The position numbers and the translations under genes are program-made. A DNA stretch of 64,000 nt from Urophycis tenuis (lineage: Eukaryota; Chordata; Actinopteri; Gadiformes; Phycidae), in contig JAXIVH010000014.1 of the NCBI GenBank assembly GCA_036785325.1, positions 2,856,354 to 2,920,353 on the forward strand. Direction: 5' to 3'. Below the pieces are notes generated by a model. That model ran no database searches and had not been told where the DNA came from. It saw only the letters and a list, made by a program, of their open reading frames with translations. How positions within the stretch are numbered: position 1 is the stretch's first letter; each line of letters begins with the position of its first letter. Shown in pieces: positions 55,180-64,000 of this stretch.

Positions 55180-57019
55180 CTTTGAAACTAAACCACCCCC
55201 CCCCCAAATAAAGATACCCTTCTGCTGCCTCCCTTTCTTTGTTTCTCCACCATTGAGAAGTGTTACATACATGCACAGGTGTGATTGACGGGCAAAGTGG
55301 ATTCCCCGAACCAATCAGTGAAACGAAGCCCTGATTGGTCAGAAATGAGCCAGGAGCCGTCTAAGACCTAAATTGGCTCAAACAGAGGCAGGTGCAGTTA
55401 TATTCTCAGACTACAGAGCAATAGCTGACGGATGGCTATGACATTTCTAACAAATTACACTCACTAACTCAAATAATATCCTACTATAATATCCTATTGC
55501 ACCCCAAAAAGATATCCAAGAAAGTATTAATAATGCCCGGAAATGTAATGTGGGGAAAGACTGTGACATAATACATACAATCCTTCATTATGAGTATGTT
55601 GTTACGAGTATGTTATGTTGTTGGGCTTTTTTTTTTTTTAGATAAAGAAAAAGGCCATACCTACCATATGCCAATGCTGACAGTGTACCAGCTGATATGT
55701 TGTGTGCATTTGACTCACGGTGACGGACTGAAAAGGACACCGAATTAAAGCAATTCAGTGCATGTGAACGTGTGTCGAGTGATATAAGGCACGCAAGAGC
55801 AAAAATTTGTCGGGCCTCCTCGACCTCATTTGAAAAGGAAAAAACGCAACACAAAATGGCCGAACCACAGACGCGAGCCAATGTTGCTGAAAACGGGAAC
55901 ATCAGTGTCACATGCCTCTGTGGCCCTGGGGCTTTGATAAGCACAGCCACCCACTCACTCCACACAATGATCCATGGAAAGGGAGAGGTTTCAAGTGTGT
56001 GTGTGTGTGTGTGTGTGTGAGGGGGGGGGGGTGGGGGGGGGGTGTGGCGTGTAGGCAGGCCTCAAGAATATATTACCGCGGTCCCTGGGTGTTCATTGTC
56101 TGTTACTCCAGAGTGCCCTGGCTTGACATATCACGGTGTGTGATAACTCGCCAACAGTGTTGTTACCGTAACGCGATATGCGTTGTGAGTCACCTGAAAG
56201 AATTCCATTGTTCACTTCTTGTTGGAGAATCGAATTACCTGAGGTTACGTAGGCCTACGTTTCCTGAAGACTAGACTCAATTCAGATAGAAGTACGTTCT
56301 AAATACATTGTGTTATGGTCAGGGGAAATTATCATCATGTAATAGGCACACAAAGTGTTCTTCTATATAAAGTACATTTCAATAGTCCAAAATGTCAGAT
56401 GCTTTATATCTTACTTAACATCTACAAGGAAATGTGTATGACATTGGCATAAAACTGCATAAAAAAAGCATGACCACTTTTGTTATAAATATTTGTAACA
56501 AACAACTAATAACTTACAAGTCGACTCCACCAGTCTAGGCCTCGGGACTTAAATTGCCACATCAGTCTAACCATCTAATGCTACGAGGAATATCAAATAG
56601 CAATCTCTTGTTCTCTTGTCCGTTTCTTTCCTTGTTCTTTGTGCAACGGAAGTGGCAACGTTGGTTGACCCACTTCCTGTGGTCTAAATTGAGGTTGTCC
56701 CGGTGAGGCTGAGGCATATTGAATTCAGAAAGGAGGCAAGTTGACTGGAAAACATTCATTACTTAGACAACAGTGGCGGGTGACACTTGGCAAAAATAAA
56801 AGGCCGCTTGTTTTGACTGTGGACTGATGGCAAATAGGTCAGGGTGACTTCAGAGCTTCTAGCGGCACAATAGAGTGTGCTAGGTCGGGCCGGGGTTCTG
56901 CTGGCCTCCTTAACAACAATCCACATTATCTGATCCTGACATACTGGACCCTGCCTGCTCACTCTACTTATCTTTAGGTTGGCATTCAACAGCCTTCAAT
57001 TGCTTCATGTCATGCTTAC

Positions 57020-57192
57020 AAATTGGAAGTTTCACGATTCAGATTGGCAATCTTCCATTGCCCCCTCAGCTGTGGGGTCCCCCAAGGGTCAATTCTAGGT
57101 CCCATCCGATTTTCCTATTAAAGGCTCCCCCTTAGTTATCCAGAAACACAGCATCTCTTTCCATTTTTACGCCGATGATACCCTTTTTAATA
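57020..57192 (+). mobile_element. Fragment of an L2-type LINE reverse transcriptase (decayed)
   Basis: Encodes CGVPQGSILGP in one frame (57071 on) and SISFHFYADDTLF in another (57150 on). These are the RT motifs before and at the catalytic YADD. At least one frameshift separates them. It is likely from the same LINE clade as the 3' tails in this window. Confidence 0.7.
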
Positions 57193-57698
57193 TTGTTCTG
57201 CGTATCACATATGCCTATTTATCTTCTGTTCTGTGTTATTCTCCGTTACATTTTCTGCAGGTAATCTTTCATTTTTAATATTTTTTCGTTCTGCATATCA
57301 CATCTTTTTATCTTCGGTTAACTTTGTTATTGTCCGTCTGTATTTTATATTGTTCTATATTGGACGAACATGCTGCGTAGCACTTCGAAAAATCTCCTTT
57401 GGAGTTATACAATCCCTTTATTGCAGGAGGATCTTTACCAATACAAGTGGACACTCTAATACGTTTCAATCTCAAACTGGGGAAACGCAAGGAGTCACGT
57501 TAGAGATGTGATGTTACACGTGCGAAGGCTTGTCTTCTGGGATTGTGTAAACTAGGTCAACAGTTTGCGTACAGGCCAGGGAAAGTGTAGGGGTGTGCAC
57601 GAGGGCGTAGACATTACATCTACTGATGACCGAGTTTAATTTTGTGCCAAGGTCACCTTAGTTGCACACACATACACCAATGTACAAGATTATTACTA

Positions 57699-57704
57699 TT
57701 TATT
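57699..57704 (-). terminator. Candidate polyadenylation signal of nol10
   Basis: AATAAA on the minus strand about 470 nt after the nol10 stop. Confidence 0.5.
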
Positions 57705-58002
57705 TGAAGAACACACTGTCCTCTTGGTTCTAGGTGTGGCAATTTGGTTTCTTTTCAGTTTTGTGTGTTTTGTATATGATATTAGGAGTAATGGCAATGC
57801 GATAGAACATAAGACATTTGAGATTTTTTGTGAAAAATAAAATAGTTTATAGCTCAGGCATACTGTTGTCCAGCTGGTACCCTCACCATATACAGTCATA
57901 AACATTGTAAAACTAAACACAAAATAAAAGTAAAAGACATTGCCACCTTCCACACGCACACACACACAGGCCAACTCATTGACATGTACACACACGCGCC
58001 CG

Positions 58003-58003
58003 T

Positions 58004-58046
<43 letters not shown>
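58003..58046. repeat. (CA)n microsatellite
   Basis: 44 bp of CA in the nol10 3' UTR. Confidence 0.95.
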
Positions 58047-58049
<3 letters not shown>

Positions 58050-58172
58050 ACAGAAAGGCAGTGCTGGGGTAAACCGACCGAGACGCAGGCCCAGTCAAGT
58101 CCCTGCGTCGCGCTTCACTTCTCGCCTTAAAAAAGCACACATCCTCCGAGCAGGACCGAGCCCCCTTCCTCC

Positions 58173-61100
58173 TCAAAAGCGCCCCCTTCCCCGGCCCCGG
58201 CCCCCTCCTCCTCCTCCTCCTCCTCCTCCTCTTCCTCCTCCTCCTCCACCGCCTCCTCTTCCTCCGCGGCCCCAGCCTCTGGCCCGGCCCCGGGCGCTGC
58301 TCAGGTGGCTGGCGGGGCGCCGCAGCTTCTTGCGCTCCTCGTGGTGCTCCCGCTCCGCCTGGCGCTGCTTCCACTGCTGCTCCGACTGATCAGGGAGAGA
58401 GAGACACACAGGCATCACAACCAGGGACACCAAACCAGGGACACCAAACCACGGATCACAAACCAGGGACCACAAACCAGGGACCACAAACCAGGGATCA
58501 CAAACCAGGGACCACAAACCAGGGATCACAAACCAGGGACCACAAACCAGGGACCACAAACCAGGGATCACAACCAGGGACCACAAACCAGGGATCACAA
58601 ACCAGGGACCACAAACCAGGGACCACAAACCAGGGATCACAAACCAGGGATCACAAACCAGGGACCACAAACCAGGGACCACAAACCAGGGACCACAAAC
58701 CAGGGATCACAACCAGGGACCACAAACATGGACCATAAACCAGGGATCACAACCATGGACCACAAACCAGGGACCATAAACCAGGGATTACAACCAGGGT
58801 TTACGTGGCGGCTCGGGCCGCGCCGCTATGTGAGGAACGTGACGAGACGCGGTCAGCGTCACTTTTTGGAAGTGGATTTTGAGTTTCCACTTCGGCTTTT
58901 TGAGTGCTTTGGCGCAAAAGGAGCCAAAGTTAGGTTAGGAACTACTTTCCCAGTTTAAACCCCTCTCTTAGTTCTCTCATAGTAGTGGTGGACTGGATGA
59001 CTGCAGGAAATAAAAACGAGTAAGAAGCAATGGGGAAATTGCAATCTTACTCCCTAGTAGCCAGTGAGTGATTGTAATCACAGCCGGATTGGGTTAAAGG
59101 CAGAGCGAGACGCCATTGTGGCCTGTCGCCACGTGGGTTGTCATGGAAACCCCGGTCATCAACGATGAAAGCACACACATAAGGTTGCATGCGATCGCCT
59201 TTCGCTGAAGTAGCTCCGTGGAAGTGAAGGCGTTTCGGCTCCATTTCAAGCACAGCATTAACCGCTGGCCAGACGGACCTCCACACACACAGACACACAT
59301 ACACACACACACAACTGTGTCCCCCTTTCAGTCTGGGAACCACATGCTAATGGACGCCAGCAGCAGCAGACGCCCTGTCCTGCCGCCAGACAGCGACGCT
59401 TTTGGTTGTGGGGGTGCTACGTGGACCGGCTCGAAGACCGTCGGGGGCCCTCGTTTCAAGTAACAAACAAACGGACACGGAAACGCACCTTTTTGAGGGT
59501 GAAGGTGAGCTGTTTGCTGCCCACCGCCGAGTCCTCCATGTTGCTGGTCCCAGAGTGCTCCTCCATCTTCAGCCGCTCCTCCAGAGAAGCCCTGGTGACG
59601 GAGACAAGAGTCGTGGCGTTTCTCTACCGCTCCCGAGTGCGGTAGCTACGGCGATAAAGAACTACCAAGCCCCATGGGGGAAACACTTTAAGGGTCGAAT
59701 CAAAAACGACGGGTTGTATAAAACACGGCACTTTTCAGCACGATTCTCGACATTCCCTGGGCCTGCGTCCTTATCGTTGAACGTGCTTAACACAAGTACT
59801 AAACTAAATAGACATGATGTAACTCGCGTGTTTGCTACTCGTGTTGGTTTTCATGTCTGGGGTGTCTGTGTGTGTGTGTGTGTGAGTGTGCACCAGGTTC
59901 GACCTGGTCATTTCCAACGTCAAACACAATCCAAATAAAAAAAAAAAAAAAGGCGGGGCCTCACTTCTTGAGCTTCTGGGCGTGGCCCACGTCGCCGAAG
60001 CTGCGGAACTCCTCCCCGGCCCGGATCTGGAAGAAGCGAGGCTGGGCCCCGCGCTCCGAGGGCCTGCCACCGCCGGCGCCGCCGCCACCGCCGCCGCCCC
60101 GCCCGACCAGGGTGGTGTCGCGGTCGCCCTGCTTCCTCTCCTGCAGGCGCCGCTCGCGCTCCTCGAAGTACAGCAGCCGCCGCTGCTCCCGCACCTCCTC
60201 CACCCAGCTCTTGTCGTCGTCCGAGCTCTCGTCCGAGCTGCCCCGGCCCTCGGGCTCCTCCTCTTCGTCGCCCTCGCCTTCCTGTGGGGGGGGGGGGGGT
60301 AGGGGAGGGGAGGGGAGTGAAGCAGCCGGAGTGAAGGGTCCCCAATGAAGGGACGTCTAAAACAATGACACTTCACCCGACCCGGGAATGCGTGCGCTGA
60401 GAAACGCAGAATGAACACCCCGAGGAACGCTTTTTTTCCCCCCAGTGCGGTTAACAGTCTGCGATGTCGCGTCTGCCGCCATCTGCTTCGGTAGCGCCGT
60501 GGAACTGAATCGGCTGGGGGGGGGGGGGGGGGGGGACAAGCGATGGCGGCGGCGGCGTACCTGGGCGGCCTGCTCGGCCAGCTGCCGCAGCTTCTTCTTC
60601 CGCTTCTGCTCCACCTTGGAGACGATGGGGTTGAGCAGGCGGTAGTCCTCGCTCTGCTCGTCCACCTGGAAGTCGGGGTTCTCGAACATGACCTTGAAGC
60701 GGTCGTCGCCCAGGATGCTGGGGATGTCCTGCGAGTTAAGGAGTAGAGAGAGAGAGAGCTGAAGTGAGTCCTGCCATACACCATGAGCATGGGGCCTGGG
60801 AGCACAAACTGGCAACCGGGAAACCCCCCCTTCTGATTGAAAAACAGGGGGGACAAAATACACCGTAATAACCGTTTCATTATTACACGGGGTGGCGGTA
60901 TAGCTCTGTGGGTAGAGCGGGTTGTCCACTAGCCGGAGGGTCGGCGGTTCAATCCCCCACCTCCAGCTGACCACATGCCGAACCCCAACAAATGTATGAC
61001 AAACGTAGTGATTGTGAAGTGGCTTCGGACAAAAGCGTCTGCTAAATGCCCTAAAAAACGTAAACGTAATTGACAAGATATGTCCCTTGTTTCTTATTTA

Positions 61101-62872
61101 TTCACTGTGCATTGATCGCGACACATCTTCACCCTCGGGGCATCGGGTTCGGGCTTGGGGTGCCTTACGGTGCCCCTACCACCACGGGCCACTGTGTGAC
61201 CGTCCTGGATGACCGCTGTGGCTTTGCATGTCCGACGGTGTCGTCAGTGTGGTCCCACTGTGCCGGGGTTGAACTGAATCTACGTCACGTCAGACTCATG
61301 ACTCAGACTCACGTCATGGATTCATGGAAGGGGGGGGGGGGGGGGGGGGGGGGGGGGCGACCACCACAACACGCCCTGTGAGTTCAGTTAAAAGGGCTTC
61401 CGAGTCCATATTTTCTGATATAATTTAACTTTGAGCGAAGGGGAACGACCTCGGTGCGTCGATAGCGCCCTGACCGATAAGGAGCGCGGGAAGGCCGCTC
61501 CGCTCCTGACTCCTGGGAACTGTGTGTACAAAACAGAGTCAGAGTCGTTCCGCTCTCTCTCTCTCTCTCTGTGTCTCGGGTGTTCAGGGGCCGAGGACAG
61601 AAGTGGGCTTTATCTTTGTGCCCTGTGTGAGTGAGTGAGTGAGTGAGCCGAGTGAGTGAGTGAGTGAGTGAGTGAGTGAGTGAGTGAGTGAGTGAGTGAG
61701 TGAGTGAGTGAGTGAGTGAGTGAGTGAGTGAGTGAGTGAGTGAGTGAGTGGAGTGGAGTGGAGTGGAGTGGAGTGGAGTGAGTGAGTGAGTGAGTGAGTG
61801 AGTGAGTGAGTGGAGTGGAGTGGAGTGGAGTGAGTGAGTGAGTGAGTCAGTGCATGCATGCGTGCGTGAGTGCGTGCCATCTCCACCCACACCCCCCTCT
61901 CTCTGTGTCTCGGGTGTTCAGGGGCCGAGGACAGAAGTGGGCTTTATCTTTGTGCCCTGTGTGAGTGAGTGAGTGAGTGAGTGAGTGAGTGAGTGAGTGA
62001 GTGAGTGAGTGAGTGAGTGAGTGAGTGAGTGAGTGAGTGAGTGAGTGAGTGAGTGAGTGAGTGAGTGAGTGAGTGAGTGAGTGAGTGAGTGAGTGAGTGA
62101 GTGAGTGGAGTGGAGTGGAGTGAGTGAGTGAGTGAGTGAGTGAGTGAGTGAGTGGAGTGGAGTGGAGTGAGTGAGTGAGTGAGTGAGTGAGTGAGTCAGT
62201 GCATGCGTGCGTGCGTGAGTGCGTGCCATCTCCACCCACACCCCCTCAGGCGGCGCCCGTACCTTGCCCTTCTTTTTCCTGGCAGCCAGCTCCGCCTGGT
62301 CGTCTCCCTCCTCCATCAGCTTGAGAGCCAGCTCCTTGTTCACCTTGGGAAGCTTCTGGCTCCGACAAGTGCGCAAACACACAGACACACAGACACACAC
62401 ACACACTTTGATAAGCCAATGCTTTGGGGATGGTTTGAGGAGCTTGGGTGGCCAGCCTACGGCTAGTGGTGGAGGTGGAAAGGCACGGCTGGATAAAGCG
62501 CTCACCCGGATCTGCACTCGCTGGGCCCTGGACTCCTCGATCTTCTGCCGGATCTTGTCCTTGCGGTACTCGTCGTAGGCAAACGGGTTCGCCATGGTTT
62601 TGACCTGAACGTCAGGAACGGCGTTGCAATCGTTATGATTTTTGACACGAGTGCCTCATGGAAAGTCACAAAACCGTATTAGTCATATGTAGGCGTACAG
62701 AAATTTCTCCTTCACCTTGGATGAGCCTCAACAAAACTAAAACGACAAAAACAATTAAAAAAAAAAACGGGACCGAAACCAAATCACCGTACCTTGTGGT
62801 ACAGCCTCATGTCCATGAAGTAGCCGTGCATGTAGGCCTTCAGGAGGGAGGACCCCACCAGGTGGCCCAGAC
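58173..62872 (-). CDS. nol10: NOL10, nucleolar protein 10, C-terminal seven exons (5' part outside window)
   Basis: Nucleolar WD40 protein of the small-subunit processome, needed for ribosome biogenesis. Exons in view: 62872-62793, 62604-62506, 62355-62263, 60728-60561, 60281-59965, 59591-59489, 58385-58173, about 357 residues with matching phases. Recognised blocks include KAYMHGYFMDMRLYHK, MANPFAYDEYRKDKIRQKIE, KLPKVNKELALKLMEE and ILGDDRFKVMFENPDFQVDE. Further blocks are LLNPIVSKVEQKRKKKLRQL, SWVEEVREQRRLL, GEEFRSFGD, VGSKQLTFTLKK and EERKKLRRPASHL. All occur in this order in human NOL10. Two low-complexity features stand out: a poly-Gly insert in the fifth exon and an RG/GGG tail made by a (GGA)n run in the last exon. 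The N-terminal WD repeats are beyond the right edge. ODC as neighbour fits the human gene order. Confidence 0.95.
58200..58268. repeat. (CCT)n triplet repeat in the last nol10 exon
   Basis: CTC/CCT triplets, read on the minus strand as GGA/GGC, giving the Gly/Arg tail of nol10. The same DNA would read poly-Arg or poly-Glu in the other frames. Confidence 0.9.
58426..58800. repeat. 14-bp minisatellite in a nol10 intron
   Basis: About 26 units of ACCACAAACCAGGG alternating with ATCACAAACCAGGG, with a few 13-bp units. It lies just upstream (transcript sense) of the last nol10 exon. Confidence 0.95.
60893..61062 (+). mobile_element. tRNA-derived SINE, family 1
   Basis: Head GGTGGCGGTATAGCTCTGTGGGTAGAGCGG, B box GGTTCAATCCC, body and GGCTTCGGACAAAAGCGTCTGCTAAATG tail, followed by an AAACGTAAACGTAA end. 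Confidence 0.75.
61330..61358. repeat. Poly-G tract
   Basis: About 29 G bases in the nol10 intron between exons at 62263 and 60728. Confidence 0.9.
61564..62249. repeat. (TGAG)n satellite block, tandemly duplicated
   Basis: Two units of about 340 bp (61564-61897, 61904-62249). Each starts with 'GTGTCTCGGGTGTTCAGGGG', carries 180-240 bp of TGAG with GGAGT variants, and ends with 'GTGCGTGCCATCTCCACCCA'. The second unit ends about 15 bp from a nol10 exon. Confidence 0.95.
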
Positions 62873-63139
62873 CTTGTAGGACAAAACAAACCACATGTTA
62901 TGGTCACGCCACGCCACGCCACGGCCTGTCTCAAACGATTTGCGGGGTACACGAGGCCCACAATGACACAATTGAATGGTTTCCCCCCCCCCCCCCCCCC
63001 CAGATAGGCCAACCTTTACCCAAACGTGTGACGGAGTTGAACCGGGGCTAAGGAATTGTATCACGGTATGTAGGAAAGGCTGCGTAGGCGGTAGGGCGGG
63101 CGCAGAGTCTCGTTTTTTGCGAACGCCATTGGCCCAACG

Positions 63140-63178
63140 TGGTACTCACCCACCGCCAGCCGTGGTGGGTGAGTACCA
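63140..63178. repeat. Perfect 15-bp inverted repeat
   Basis: Arms TGGTACTCACCCACC (63140-63154) and GGTGGGTGAGTACCA (63164-63178) around a 9-nt loop. Confidence 0.85.
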
Positions 63179-63568
63179 TGTGACTAATCCTGTGAATCCA
63201 CGTGAAACCCGTTCAACCGCGGTGCCGTGCACATTGAAACGGGTTCAAGCCTGCGCACCCAATTTTTTTTTTTTTTAAAGGTCCTTTTAAGGGTAAAAAA
63301 AATATATGGAAAAACTTCAATCAAAAGACAAAGTGTGTGTGTGTGTCTGTGTGTGTGTGTGTGTGTGTGGAGGGAAATCAGTGAGGCATACTCCAGTACG
63401 GAGAAAGATAAAAGGAGGGGGCCCAGCCGAACGCTCTCGCTCTCCCACCCCCACCCACCAACGGCTCCTGTGTTACATAACCAGGGGCCCGCATTTCACA
63501 GCTGCCGTAACCCGACTCTGCTCCAAACCAACTGCTCCTTTTCTTCCCCCTACAGAAGCCCTTCCCTT

Positions 63569-63600
<32 letters not shown>

Positions 63601-63752
63601 TCCGCTCCTGCCGGTCATTTGAGTTCGCGCTGCCGTCCCGCCTGGCGCTCGTCGTGCGACTACGTCACCCCACTGGTGAGCGATAGTGAACACCGGCCGC
63701 CGGCTCTGGAGTGCCACGGTGGCGGAGGGGTTCAGTCGCACAAACTGTATAC

Positions 63753-63799
<47 letters not shown>

Positions 63800-63800
<1 letters not shown>

Positions 63801-64000
63801 TTTAGCACACGCTTGTATCCAAAGCGACTTACAAAGAGTACCTTTGTCAGAAGAAGGTGACACATTTAATTGCTGCTGATACAGTAAGAAATTCACCAGA
63901 ACAACTTTCATGCATTTGAATTGCTAGGTTAACCATTGCTAGGAACACCTCTGACTAAGTGCCGGGTTATAAAAAAGTGATTAAAGTGCCAGGAACAACA
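63800..64000 (-). mobile_element. L2-like LINE 3' tail copy, continues past the window edge
   Basis: CATTTAGCACACGCTTGTATCC through TTCACCAGAACAACTTTCAT to GTGCCAGGAACAACA, matching the other minus-strand tail copies. Confidence 0.7.

Larger units (their letters stand above)
50290..57000. other. Gene-poor intergenic region
   Basis: No conserved coding exon was recognised over 6.7 kb. It contains tandem repeats (listed separately), a GC-richer stretch at about 53500-54000 with open frames on both strands but no recognisable domain, and AT-rich unique DNA. An unannotated non-coding RNA cannot be excluded. Confidence 0.5.
62873..64000. other. nol10 intron running off the right edge
   Basis: No further exon is recognised. 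It holds poly-C runs (62984-63001, 63570-63597), a TG run (63332-63368), a perfect hairpin at 63140-63178, an AT run (63766-63790) and a LINE tail at the edge. Confidence 0.5.

Noticed and set aside
58173..58682. Long minus-strand frame with PGLWSLVCDPWF repeats joined to nol10
   Set aside because: The repeated part is the 14-bp minisatellite in the intron; a good acceptor (CAG at 58388-58386) marks where the real exon starts.
61384..62595. Thr-His-Ser-Leu repeat frames
   Set aside because: Translation of the TGAG satellite, not protein coding.

Overview
This is vertebrate nuclear DNA, almost certainly from a teleost fish. The genes have introns with GT-AG borders and recognisable vertebrate protein families. 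Two gene pairs that are neighbours on human chromosome 2p (WDR35-MATN3 and ODC1-NOL10) lie next to each other here. The introns are full of CA/GA/GGAA/TGAG tandem repeats, poly-G tracts, tRNA-derived SINEs and L2-like LINE tails ending in the 'CGCTTTGGAYAAAAGCGTCTGCTAAATG' motif common in fish. The very high short-tandem-repeat load would suit a cod-like (gadiform) fish, but that is inference only.

Layout, left to right: (1) the last exon of fosl2 (+, 1414-2172) with a long 3' UTR; (2) a complete 27-exon wdr35/IFT121 gene (-, 26129 to 6714), convergent with fosl2; (3) a complete matrilin-3 gene (-, 36545 to 28078) with eleven EGF exons; (4) divergent from it, an intact six-exon family C GPCR (+, 38319-41842) of the taste-receptor/GPRC6A type; (5) a complete ornithine decarboxylase gene (-, coding 46598 to 43623, with 5' leader and TATA box up to 48010); (6) a decayed tandem copy of that ODC gene (-, about 50270 to 48905); (7) 7 kb of gene-poor DNA with tandem repeats and a LINE fragment; (8) the last seven exons of nol10 (-, 62872 to 58173), whose upstream exons lie beyond the right edge.

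I assembled the exons of wdr35 (1184 aa), matn3 (936 aa), the GPCR (826 aa) and odc (462 aa) by hand. Every junction keeps the reading frame, so these four genes look functional. The fosl2 exon instead needs at least six frame changes in about 450 bp, which means either local sequence error or a broken copy.

The genes do not form a single pathway: AP-1 transcription (fosl2), ciliary retrograde transport (wdr35), cartilage matrix (matn3), chemosensation (GPCR), polyamine synthesis (odc) and ribosome biogenesis (nol10). I see no bacterial-type system, CRISPR array or complete autonomous transposon. The best leads are the divergent family C receptor, the recently expanded matrilin-3 with its unusual repeat N-terminus, the ODC tandem pseudogene, and the SINE/LINE tail relationships.
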